From Limnobaculum allomyrinae (GTDB taxonomy: Bacteria > Pseudomonadota > Gammaproteobacteria > Enterobacterales > Enterobacteriaceae): a DNA stretch of 64,000 nt. The DNA is taken from positions 1 to 64,000 of the forward strand of contig NZ_JADRCR010000010.1 of NCBI RefSeq assembly GCF_016649425.1, read 5' to 3'. The number at the start of each line of letters is the position of its first letter. Position 1 is the stretch's first letter. The position numbers and the translations under genes were made by a program. The notes beneath the pieces were generated by a model, which was not told the origin of the DNA, made no database searches, and saw only the letters and a list, made by a program, of their open reading frames with translations. Shown piece after piece: positions 16,973 to 27,200 of the stretch.

Positions 16973-18178
16973 GTGAGGAATCGCACTCTGGGTAGTATAT
17001 TTATCGTTGCCGGTACCACTATCGGCGCAGGAATGTTAGCCATGCCTCTGGCAGCGGCAGGTGTCGGGTTCGGCGTCACCTTTGCTATGTTGGTTATCTT
17101 ATGGATGATGATGTGTTACACAGCCTTATTGCTGGTAGAAGTTTATCAGCATAGCCATTTTGATGACGGTCTGGGCACACTGGCTAAACGCTATTTGGGT
17201 GCCAAAGGTCATCTTCTTACCGGTTTTGCCATGCTGTTCTTAATGTATGCTCTGGTGGCTGCTTATATCAGCGGCGGCGGTGAATTACTGTTTGTCAGCC
17301 TGAAAGACACGGTAGGATTAGATCTTCCTCCGATTTCAGGCCCTCTACTGTTTGCCATTATTGGTGGTGGCGTTGTCTGCATTGGTACCCACTCCGTTGA
17401 CCTGATTAACCGAATTCTGTTTAGCGCAAAAATTGTATTTTTGGTGATCATGCTATCCCTGATGATCCCACACGTTCAGGCAGTTAACCTGACCACCTTA
17501 CCGCTGGAGCAAGGCCTGACGATTTCGGCGATTCCGCTGATTTTCACCTCTTTCGGCTTCCACGGCAGTATCCCAAGCATTGTTAAGTATATGAACGGCG
17601 ATGTGGCGAAACTGCGCAAAATCTTTATTATCGGTAGCGCCATCCCACTGATTGCTTATATTTTATGGCAGTTGGCTACACTGGGTGCTATCAGTTCCAG
17701 CACCTTTGTGGGTATCATTGCCGCCGAATCGGGTTTGAATGGTTTACTGCAAGCGGTTAAAGAAGTGGTAAACACTCCAAGCGTTGAGATATCAGTACGT
17801 CTGTTCTCTGCGTTGGCGTTAGCGACTTCCTTCCTGGGTGTTGCTCTGGGGCTGTTTGATTATCTGGCGGATCTGTTTAAGCGTGCCAATAATACATCCG
17901 GCCGCCTGCAAACCGGGCTGATTACTTTCCTGCCACCTTTAATGTTTGCCTTGTTCTATCAAAAAGGCTTCATTATGGCGCTGGGTTATGCGGCTATCGC
18001 GTTATCTATTCTGGCACTGCTATTACCGGCCCTGTTAGTGATGCAATCCCGTAAACAGAACAAAGGTGGCTACCGTGTTCCCGGTGGTTCGTTAGGGCTG
18101 TTCCTTGCTTTGGCCTTCGGCTTCGCCATTATTCTGATTCAGTTTGGTATTGTATTTGGTTGGTTGCCGCAGACGTAA
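16973..18178 (+). CDS. tyrP: Tyrosine-specific transporter TyrP
   Basis: The 401-residue permease of the aromatic amino acid family (AroP-unrelated HAAAP class, with Mtr and TnaB) imports tyrosine with protons. It has eleven hydrophobic segments. The opening [32 protein letters not shown] is the family signature and is nearly the same as E. coli Tyr[18 protein letters not shown] and [20 protein letters not shown] are also present. The start is GTG at 16973, with GAGG five bases upstream. It is monocistronic, followed by a strong terminator and preceded by a likely TyrR box. Confidence 0.95.
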   Translation: MRNRTLGSIFIVAGTTIGAGMLAMPLAAAGVGFGVTFAMLVILWMMMCYTALLLVEVYQHSHFDDGLGTLAKRYLGAKGHLLTGFAMLFLMYALVAAYISGGGELLFVSLKDTVGLDLPPISGPLLFAIIGGGVVCIGTHSVDLINRILFSAKIVFLVIMLSLMIPHVQAVNLTTLPLEQGLTISAIPLIFTSFGFHGSIPSIVKYMNGDVAKLRKIFIIGSAIPLIAYILWQLATLGAISSSTFVGIIAAESGLNGLLQAVKEVVNTPSVEISVRLFSALALATSFLGVALGLFDYLADLFKRANNTSGRLQTGLITFLPPLMFALFYQKGFIMALGYAAIALSILALLLPALLVMQSRKQNKGGYRVPGGSLGLFLALAFGFAIILIQFGIVFGWLPQT

Positions 18179-18201
18179 TTATCGGCACCGGTTACTTTGT
18201 G

Positions 18202-18241
18202 AAAAATGAGCTATTGGTCAGTACTGATAGCTCATTTTTTT
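18202..18241 (+). terminator. tyrP terminator
   Basis: The stem AAAATGAGCTAT pairs with ATAGCTCATTTT around a loop containing TCAGTACTGA, ending in a T7 run. Strong Rho-independent form. Confidence 0.85.
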
Positions 18242-18268
18242 ATCCCTTAGCGGTAAGCCTGTACGATA

Positions 18269-18595
18269 CTAATCCTGGCGCTTAACATCCAGCAGCGGGT
18301 TTAGAATGTTAATGATTTCTGCTGTGCCCGTAATGTGAGAGCCTTCCTGAAAGGTAATAATCTTTCCCGGCCACAAACAGTGAGGATAACTGGAGGGCGA
18401 CATAAAAGTGATGGTGCCCAAAACCTCGGCACCAGGCATGGCAACAATGGGTTCGATATACTCATGTTTTCCGCAGGTCAAATAGTCGCCCTTAATTAAA
18501 TGGTCAGGTCGATAACCACTATAAGCTGGCGCCTTCCTTACCCCATTAAATCTAAAAATGACTTCGGCATCCGGCCCATGATCTTGCAGGCTCAT
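18269..18595 (-). CDS. Small protein resembling elongation factor Tu domain III
   Basis: The 108-residue product reads like an isolated EF-Tu C-terminal beta-barrel: an N-terminal strand AEVIFRF, then APAYSGYRPDHLIKG (compare EF-Tu PFFSNYRPQFYF), ITFMSPSSYPHCLWPGKIITFQEG, and GTAEIINILNP (compare GRTVGAGVVSKI). No GTPase domain or other factor domain is present. The start at 18595 follows GGAGGGGG at good spacing. The longer frame to 18631 adds an unlikely hydrophobic leader. Function is unknown. It may be a stand-alone adaptor or an immunity-type protein. Confidence 0.6.
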   Translation of the reverse strand: MSLQDHGPDAEVIFRFNGVRKAPAYSGYRPDHLIKGDYLTCGKHEYIEPIVAMPGAEVLGTITFMSPSSYPHCLWPGKIITFQEGSHITGTAEIINILNPLLDVKRQD

Positions 18596-19297
18596 AATCC
18601 CCCTCCACCAAAAGAATAAAACTTGTCCCATTCCCGGTTTTTATTATTAGCTAAAATCAGTGTGGTCGAAGGTAACTATGACTATCTATTTTTTATCCAC
18701 AAGTCCAAAACTGTCACTTTCAGGCAATTATCATAAATAAAAGGCCTGACAGTGATTACTGCTTTATTTAATGCAAAATTTGGGACTTTTATCTCAAATA
18801 AAAAAGAATAATAACCTCAATAAAATATTTAAAATACAAATAGTAAGTCTGACAATTTTAATTGACATAATTTTGATTTTAAACAAATAACCACCTGATA
18901 CCCCTCTTACTAAATCAGTACAGCAATGGTTTAATCATAAAGGTATGGCTACCTGATGATGCCAATCACTGCTAAAAATTTACAGAAGATAATTTCTTGT
19001 TTTTAGCAGCTATAAAAATAAACGTTCGTAATACCTTACAAACCATCCAGTTAATGCAATATTGGCAGCAGAAGCCCGTATCACAAGGCTCTGATACAAA
19101 TTTGTCTATACTCTTATCATGCCAGTCAGGGTTCAGTACTTACCTACATTGGCTACGCGAATAGTCATAATAGGTAGTAACAATTGGCTATATTGGCCCC
19201 ATAACTTTACTAATAGTCACAGTAGCAGGACCAATAGTGATGTTTTAGCTCTTTGTCAGTATGACGATAATATTTTGATGTTTAACAGGAGAAAGTA
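18596..19297. other. Long AT-rich spacer upstream of catalase gene
   Basis: About 700 bp without a supported gene lies between the divergent EF-Tu-like gene and katA. It must contain the katA promoter, but I could not place a convincing OxyR or sigma-70 site. A single consensus DnaA 9-mer at 18693-18701 is expected by chance in a window this size. Confidence 0.4.
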
Positions 19298-20737
19298 ATG
19301 AGCGAAAAGAAACTAACCACGGCATCTGGCGCGCCGGTAGTTGATAATAATAATGTAATAACTGCAGGACCAAGAGGACCAATGCTGTTACAGGATATCT
19401 GGTTCCTTGAAAAATTAGCTCACTTTGACCGCGAAGTCATTCCTGAGCGTCGTATGCATGCTAAAGGTTCCGGTGCTTATGGTACTTTTACTGTTACACA
19501 TGATATTACCAAATATACCCGAGCCAAAATCTTCTCCGAGATTGGCAAAAAAACCAATCTGTTTGTTCGTTTCTCTACCGTAGCCGGTGAACGCGGTGCC
19601 GCCGATGCTGAACGTGATATTCGTGGTTTTTCCATCAAATTCTATACCGAAGAAGGTAACTGGGATCTGGTAGGTAATGACACACCAATATTCTATCTGC
19701 GCGATCCACTAAAATTCCCGGACTTAAACCACGTAGTAAAACGCGATCCACGCACTAACCTGCGTAACCCAACCTATAAGTGGGACTTCTTCTCCCAACT
19801 ACCTGAATCTCTGCATCAGTTAACCATCGACTTTAGTGACCGTGGGTTACCAAGATCTTACCGTCATATGCATGGTTTCGGCAGCCACACTTTCAGCTTT
19901 ATCAGCGAAGACAACCAGCGTTATTGGGTTAAATTCCATTTCCGTACCCAACAGGGTATCGACAATATGATGGATGAAGAAGCGGCCGTAATGGTTGCCA
20001 AAGATCGCGAAAGCTCACAGCGTGATCTGTATGAAAATATTGAGGCTGGTAACTTCCCGAGCTGGAAACTGTTTGTTCAGATTATTCCGGAAAATGAAAT
20101 TTCCAAACTGCCTTACAACCCATTCGATTTAACTAAAGTCTGGTTACATAAAGATGCACCACTGATTGAAGTCGGTGTGCTGGAACTGAACCGTAACCCG
20201 GATAACTACTTTGCTGAAGTTGAACAAGTGGCAATGAACCCGGCTAACGTAGTACCTGGCGTAAGCTTCTCCCCGGATAAAATGTTACAAGGCCGTCTGT
20301 TCTCTTATGGTGATACACAGCGTTATCGTTTAGGCGTCAACCATCATCAAATTCCGGTGAACGCACCTCGCTGCCCATTCCATAACTACCACCGCGATGG
20401 TGCCATGCGTGTAGATGGCAACAGTGGTAATGGTGCTACTTATGAGCCAAACAGCTTTGGTGTATTTAAAGAGCAACCAAACTTTAGCGAACCGCCACTA
20501 ACTTTAGAAGGTGCAGCCGACCACTGGAATCATCGTGAAGATGATGACTATTTCAGCCAACCGCGCGCGCTGTTTAACTTGCTGAGTGAAGAAGAACACC
20601 AACGTATGTTCAAGCGTATTGCCGGTGAGCTTTGTGAAGTTCCGGAAAACATTCGTCAGCGTCAAATCGATCTGTTTACCAAAGTTCATCCGGACTACGG
20701 TAATGGTGTAGCTGAAGCGTTGAAGAAAATGAAATAA
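19298..20737 (+). CDS. katA: Monofunctional haem catalase (small-subunit clade)
   Basis: The 479-residue enzyme splits hydrogen peroxide to water and oxygen. The distal histidine lies in [14 protein letters not shown] (near residue 54), and the asparagine in [12 protein letters not shown] region motifs (GNDTPIFY). The proximal haem ligand motif is [14 protein letters not shown] with the tyrosine near 337. The NADPH-type small-subunit length fits clade 3. No signal peptide, so it is cytoplasmic. The start has AGGAGA upstream. E. coli has no close equivalent (its enzymes are KatE and KatG), but this type is usual in Proteus, Yersinia and relatives. Monocistronic with its own terminator. Confidence 0.95.
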   Translation: MSEKKLTTASGAPVVDNNNVITAGPRGPMLLQDIWFLEKLAHFDREVIPERRMHAKGSGAYGTFTVTHDITKYTRAKIFSEIGKKTNLFVRFSTVAGERGAADAERDIRGFSIKFYTEEGNWDLVGNDTPIFYLRDPLKFPDLNHVVKRDPRTNLRNPTYKWDFFSQLPESLHQLTIDFSDRGLPRSYRHMHGFGSHTFSFISEDNQRYWVKFHFRTQQGIDNMMDEEAAVMVAKDRESSQRDLYENIEAGNFPSWKLFVQIIPENEISKLPYNPFDLTKVWLHKDAPLIEVGVLELNRNPDNYFAEVEQVAMNPANVVPGVSFSPDKMLQGRLFSYGDTQRYRLGVNHHQIPVNAPRCPFHNYHRDGAMRVDGNSGNGATYEPNSFGVFKEQPNFSEPPLTLEGAADHWNHREDDDYFSQPRALFNLLSEEEHQRMFKRIAGELCEVPENIRQRQIDLFTKVHPDYGNGVAEALKKMK

Positions 20738-20793
20738 TTTATTCAGACTTTGAAACCAGCGGTATAGCCTCGTTGGTTCTGATCTGAAGCGTT

Positions 20794-20824
20794 GAACCTC
20801 ACCATCCGGTGGGGTTCTTTTTTT
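20794..20824 (+). terminator. katA terminator
   Basis: GAACCTCACC (20794-20803) pairs with GGTGGGGTTC (20808-20817, one G-T pair) across an ATCC loop and is followed by seven T residues. Confidence 0.85.
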
Positions 20825-21260
20825 ATGTGCCTCCCAATTTATTACTAAGACAAATCAGGATAATCGCCAACATGGATTGGCTAAATATTTATATATCTAA
20901 AATGCATATACAAACACATTAATTAAACCACCTAAATAAAAAATAAGATTAGACTTAAATTTAAAGCAATATAAATAAGCAATAAGTTAATTTAATAAAT
21001 AATTGCCAATATAAAATAAACCCCCATCCATTTAACTTCCAATTCAATATCGACAAAGCTATTATGCTAATTAATAGAAATATCAGAAAAGGCTAACCAT
21101 AGCCAAACCACAGCCTCCATGCAGATCTCACGCTCAGGCATAAAGTAAACTTTATTTAAATAAGTTAATTAATAGAACATTTAGATTAAAAACAAAACTT
21201 ATATAAAACACCCATTGATAACCATATTTAATAATTAATAGTTTAGGATGGAACCTATTT
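20825..21260. promoter_or_regulatory. Very AT-rich leader of the autotransporter gene
   Basis: About 430 bp rich in TTAATTAA-like runs, with no supported ORF. It must hold the promoter of the autotransporter. Its composition would suit silencing by H-NS-type proteins (inference). The ribosome site AGGATGG (21246-21252) lies near its end. Confidence 0.45.
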
Positions 21261-24200
21261 ATGTCCAATTTTCATTTAAAAAAAACATTAGCTATTGCTA
21301 TCGCCAGTAGCCTATTCTCTTTTGAAAGTATTGCTGAAAATACGACAACCGGCACATCTTCAACCGGCACTTATCTGAGTGCTCAAAACGTTACCACTAC
21401 TGAAGCATTACAAAATCAGCAGTATGGCGCCAGCCCGGGACTACTGGGAATTAATCTGGATTTGGGTTTTATCAATCTGGGTGAAGTCGGCCTGTTAGAT
21501 ACAAGCTCAACTAACTACAATAATGTCTCTAACTCGGCACTCAGCATCTTTAATCATGCTTCCAGCGCTATCAGTTTACTGGGGAGTGCCAGTGCAACTA
21601 ATTATGGTAACGCCAGCCTTAATGGGCCACTCAGCAGTGGCGCAAATGCAATGGCGCTTATTGGCAGTGCCAGCGCCCAAAACAACGGTGATGTCTCTAC
21701 TGGCGTTCTGAATATTTTCGGTCACGGTGCCAGCGCCATCAGCATTATGGGTAGCGCTACGGCAGAAAATACCGGTAATGCTCAACTTAATAGCCTGTTG
21801 AGTAGTGGCGCCAGTGCAATCTCTATTCTCGGTAATGCCTCGGCTAAAAACAGTGGTGAGGTCACCACCAATATTCTCGACGTGTTTGGCCATGGTGCCA
21901 GCGCCATCAGTATTATGGGTAGCGCTACGGCAGAAAACGAAGGAAGTGCTCACCTTAATAGTCTGTTAAGCAGCGGTGCCAGTGCCATATCCATTCTTGG
22001 TGACGCTTCAGCTAAAAATAGCGGTGAAGTCTCCACCAATATTCTCAACGTGTTTGGTCATGGCGCCAGCGCCATTAGCATTATGGGCGGTGCGACGGCA
22101 GAAAATACCGGCAATGCTCAACTTAACGGCCCTCTGAGTAGCGGCGCCAGTGCGATTTCCATCCTCGGTAATGCCTCAGCTAAAAACAGCGGTGATGTAT
22201 CTACCAGCCTGCTGAATATTTTAGGTCACGGTGCCAGTGCCATCAGTATTACGGGCAGTGCGACGGCAGAAAATACCGGCAATGCTCAACTTAACGGCCC
22301 CCTGAGTAGCGGCGCCAGTGCGATTTCTATCCTCGGTAATGCTTCAGCTAAAAACAGCGGTGATGTGTCTACCAACCTGTTAAATATATTAGGTCACGGT
22401 GCCAGTGCCATCAGTATTGTGGGCAGTGCGACGGCAGAAAATACCGGCAATGCTCAACTTAACGGCCCTCTGAGTAGCGGCGCCAGTGCGATTTCCATCC
22501 TCGGTAATGCTTCAGCTAAAAACAGCGGTGATGTTTCTACCAATATCCTGAACGTGTTTGGTCACGGTGCCAGCGCTATCAGTATTATCGGCGGCGCTAC
22601 TGCGGAAAATAGCGGTAATGCCAGCCTTAATGGTGCATTCAGCAGCGGAGCCAGTGCGATTAGCGTTATGGGCGATGCTACGGCTAAAAACAGCGGCAAA
22701 GTATCAACCAACATACTGGGCATTTTAGGCCACGGTGCCAGTGCCATCAGTATTATGGGCAATGCTAAAGCAACCAATGAACAAGGTGCTGAAGTTAATC
22801 TTAACGGCCCGTTAGGACATGGTGTCAGCGCTATCAGCATTGTCGGCAGCGCTACAACAGAAAACCACGGTAAAGTTAGCACCGGCGTACTGGATATTCT
22901 GGGGCATGGCGCCAGTTCTTTTAGTCTGCTGGGTAATGCTTCTGCCATTAATGGTGAAACCGGTAATATTTCGGTTAACGGGCCTCTGGGCCATGGCCTG
23001 AGTGCCATCAGTATTGTTGGATCGGCATCCGCAGAAAATGCCGGGGAAATCTCCACCGGTATGCTTGATATCTTCGGTCATGGAGCCAGTGCATTTAGTC
23101 TGTTAAGCAGCGCAACAGCAAATAACAGTGAAACCGGTAAAATTTCGGTCAACGGACCTTTCGGCCATGGTTTGAGCGCGGTAAGTGTTCTTGGTTCAGC
23201 ATCGGTAGAGAATGCCGGAGAGATCTCGACCGGCGTGCTCGATGTTTTCGGCCACGGAGCCAGCGCCGTTAGTGTGCTTTCCAGCGCTCAGGCCGTTAAC
23301 ACCAGCAGTGGAACCATATCCACCAATGGTCTTTTTGGATCCGGATTAAGCGCAGTAAGCCTTATTAATACCGCAACAACAATCAATCAGGGCAACATTA
23401 CTACCAGCGGCCTGGGTGCAATGGGAGCTCAGTCAATATCGCTGTTCTCTACTGCGCAATCTTCCAATGAGGAAAACGCCAGCATTACTACTCAGGGTGC
23501 GCTGGCTCAGGGCCTGCTCGCTTTCAGCCTGACTTCTCAAGCTACGGTCAGTAATGCCGGTTCAATTGAAACTAACGGTTGGCAGGCCCATGGCGCTAAT
23601 GCCACCAGCATATTCAATACTGCCGTGGGAATTAACACCACAACCGGTGAAATAAAAACTGCCGGTGATACTGCTCATGGTATTAATGCGTTCAGTTTCA
23701 CCTCGTTGGCTAGTGCAACCAATCAGGGGAAAATAACCACTCAGGGCGACAATGCCAATGGTATGAATGCGGTTAGTCAATATGGAAAAGCCAGTGCAAT
23801 CAATGAAGCTAACGCCACCATCAACACCGCAGGTACTGATGCTCATGGTGCATATGCGCAAAGTACCCATGAAGAAGCGGTAGCGATCAACTCCGGTACT
23901 ATATCAACCACTGGAGATGGCGGTAATGGCGCCAGTGCCATTAGCGAAGATGCCAAAGCCGCAGCACTCAATGACACTACCGGTATTATCCACACTCAGG
24001 GAAATAATGCGCACGGCCTGCTGGCTCAAAGCTATCAGGCGCTGGCAGTTGTCAGCAATTTAAATCAGATAGTCACTTCTGGTCACGGATCTAACGGTGC
24101 CACTGCCCGTAGTACCCATGGCGAAGCACAGGCAGAAAACCTCGGTTCAATTACCACGGCGGGTAATAATGCCGATGGACTGAATGCCCAAAGCCAGCAC

Positions 24201-27200
24201 AACAAAGCCTTTGCCATCAACAAAGGAAATATCCTTACCGGGAGTGAAATCGCCGGTGGCATTATCATGGCAAAATCCGGTGAAAATGCCCACGGGGTCA
24301 GCGCCTATAGTCAGGATGACACCGCCATCGTGCAAAATGATAATAATGCAGAGGTTAAAACCTACGGTAAAGGCAGCTACGGTTTACACGCATACAGTGT
24401 CAATGCTGAGGCCTTAGCCGTTAATGACGGAACGGTTGAAACCCATGGTGATAATGCTTATGGCGTCAGCGCATTGAGTAATAAGAGCAGCGCCGATGCG
24501 CTCAACAGAAACGCTATTCTGACCACCGGTAATGGCAGCAACGGATTAAATGCAGAAAGTATTCAAGGTGTTGCTCAGGCAGTCAATCAGGGGAATGTAG
24601 AAACCCGTGGCGATCACGCTTATGGCGTCAATGCCATTACCCAAAACAGCCAGGCATACGCTTATAACGAAACCACGGGTAACATTATTACTCGCGGTAA
24701 CAATAGCCACGGTCTGGCGGCCAGCAGTAATCTTGGTGCATTGGCGCAAAACGATAACACTATCGAAACGGAAGGTGACTACAGCTATGGTATTCACGCT
24801 TTCAGCAAAACCAGCCATGCTCAGGCAATCAATAACCAAAGTGTCATCACTCATGGTACTGGTGCCCGTGGCGTTAGCGCCGAAAGCGAAAGTGGTGACT
24901 CACTGGCCTATAACCAGCTAAACGTAGAAACCTTTGGTGTTGATGGCTATGGTTTAAGCGCAGTAAGCCAACGTAATAGTGCAGAAGCAATCAACAATGC
25001 TCAGGTCACTACCCACGGAGACGGTGCCATTGGTGTTCATGCCTCTAATATCAAAGGTACCGCTCTGGCGAAAAACCAAAACACCGTCACCACTTACGGT
25101 AATGATGCTCACGGCCTTTCAGCCTTTAGCCAACTGGCTCAGGCGCTCTCCCTCAATCTGGAGAACCAGATTATTACCACCGAAGGAATCAATGCCTATG
25201 GTATGCGTGCTGAAACCGAGAGTGGTAGCGCCCTGGCGCTCAATTTGGGTAATGTAACCACTCACGGACAATCAGCCTATGGGCTTGGCACCATCAGTAA
25301 AAGCGGAACAAGTGAAGCGCAGAATCAGAGTAGCGTAACAACCTATGGGAATAATGGTTATGGTATTTTTTCTCAAACCAACACCGGTTCTGCTCTGGCA
25401 ACTAACTTTGCCAGCATCACGACTCACGGAGAGTCCGCCTATGGCATTGCTGCCCTTAGTCAAAGTGGAACCAGTGATGCAGTGAATCAAAGCAGCGTCA
25501 TCACATACGGCAATCAGGGCTACGGTATTTTTGGTCAAACCGATACCGGCCGTCTGTCAGCTATCAATAACAATCAGATTATAACCTACGGTGATGGCGC
25601 TCATGGTATCGCATCCCTGTCAAATGTCGGTACCAGTCAGCTTGATAATAATGCCACCGTGATTACCAACGGCATCTCCGCTCATGGTATGCATGCTGAA
25701 ACCAATACTGGCGATATCAAAATGCTCAATCAAAGCACCATTGATGCTCAAGGTGATGGTAGTCGAGGTATGAGCGCTCAGTTAAAGCCAGCCCAGGGTC
25801 AGGTAGCTAAGAGCCTGCTAATGGATAATCTGGGTCAAATTAACGCACAAGGGCATGGTATGTACGCTGAAAGCAGCGGCCCTGTTGGCAGCTTTCTGGT
25901 ACGTAATACCGGAACCATCAATGCCACAGACGGAAGCGGAATACAGGCTACCACCGCAGCCGGTAACGTAACGGTGCAGGCTACTAACCAAATTAACGCC
26001 GGACAAAGCTCCGCGGGGGGCACCCATCACGGTATCTATGCTGCAACCGGTGCGAATGGTAAAGCCAGCGTTACCTACGATTCGGGGATCATCACCCTTT
26101 CGCCAGTATCTTCCGATATTACGCCGACGGGGGTGGGTATCTGGGTTGATGACTTATCTACGGGTAATACTAAGACTGCCGCAGAGATCAATTTCAACAA
26201 CGGTTTTATCAATGCAGAGCAAGGTGCTGGTGGTATCGGCATGTCACTGTCCGGTACGGGGAATCTCAATATTGGTAAAACTGCCATGGTTCACGGTGGT
26301 CACTCATTTGGTATCGGCCTTGGCAGTGCGGTAGCCAGCGACAAAACTCGCCTGACAGTGAATAACTATGGTGTGGTTGACGCTATCAGCGATCGGGTTA
26401 TTTACTCAACTGCCAATGCAGGACAGGTTACCGTCAATAACTATAACCAACTCACCGGCTCGGCTCAGTTTGGTTCCGCTGACAACACCATCAACAACTA
26501 CAATCGCTTCCTGCTGCGTAACTATTCTGACAGCAATCGGGATGGATTACGCGATAGCTGGGGCATTGCTTCTGTGGATATGGGCAACGGCGGCAACAAT
26601 ACCTTTATTAACCAGGGAACCTTAGTTCTGGCAAATTCCGCCAACTATGCCATTAATCCGGTTAGTACTAACGAAATCTATGTACCAGCGGATCTCACCT
26701 CCAGTTATGCAAATACCGCTACCCTCACTCAGGGGCAAATGTTAGGCGTTACACTATTTGACCATTCAGGCGTGATTGACCTGACCGATGGAACCACTAA
26801 TGCCGGTAACTCACTGGTGATTACCGGAGGGCATACATCAGGTAAAAATGGCGGTGGCGTATTTGTTTCTAATGGTGGTCGGGTTGTTGCCAATATGAAG
26901 GCCGATGACAAAGGAAAATCACTGTTTTCAGACGTCATGGTGGTCGACTCTGCGCGACTGGGAACCGGTGGACCAACAACCGTTGAAATCAATCATCTTG
27001 GTGAAAACACCGCCCTCGCCCCCAAAAATAAAATTTTGGTGGTTGAAAGCCTGAGTAATTCTGACGCAGGTGCATTCCAACTCTCCACTGGTCGTCAGTT
27101 ATTTGGCGTTTCGGACTACGAACTGGAGTACAACACCGCGAATAATAACTGGTATCTGAATACTGATTATCGTTCTGAAATTGTACTGGCTTCAACCGTA

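Noticed and set aside
18693-18701. Consensus DnaA box in the spacer before katA
   Set aside because: A single 9-mer is expected about once in twice this window length by chance, and there is no cluster or linked replication gene.
19140-19200. ATAG/CTAT elements resembling an OxyR site upstream of katA
   Set aside because: Spacing does not fit the ATAG-N7-CTAT-N7 pattern, so I did not call an operator.
22562-23081. Long antisense open frames inside the autotransporter repeats
   Set aside because: They repeat with the same 168/174-bp period as the sense gene and come from its biased codon use, with no start signals or family motifs.
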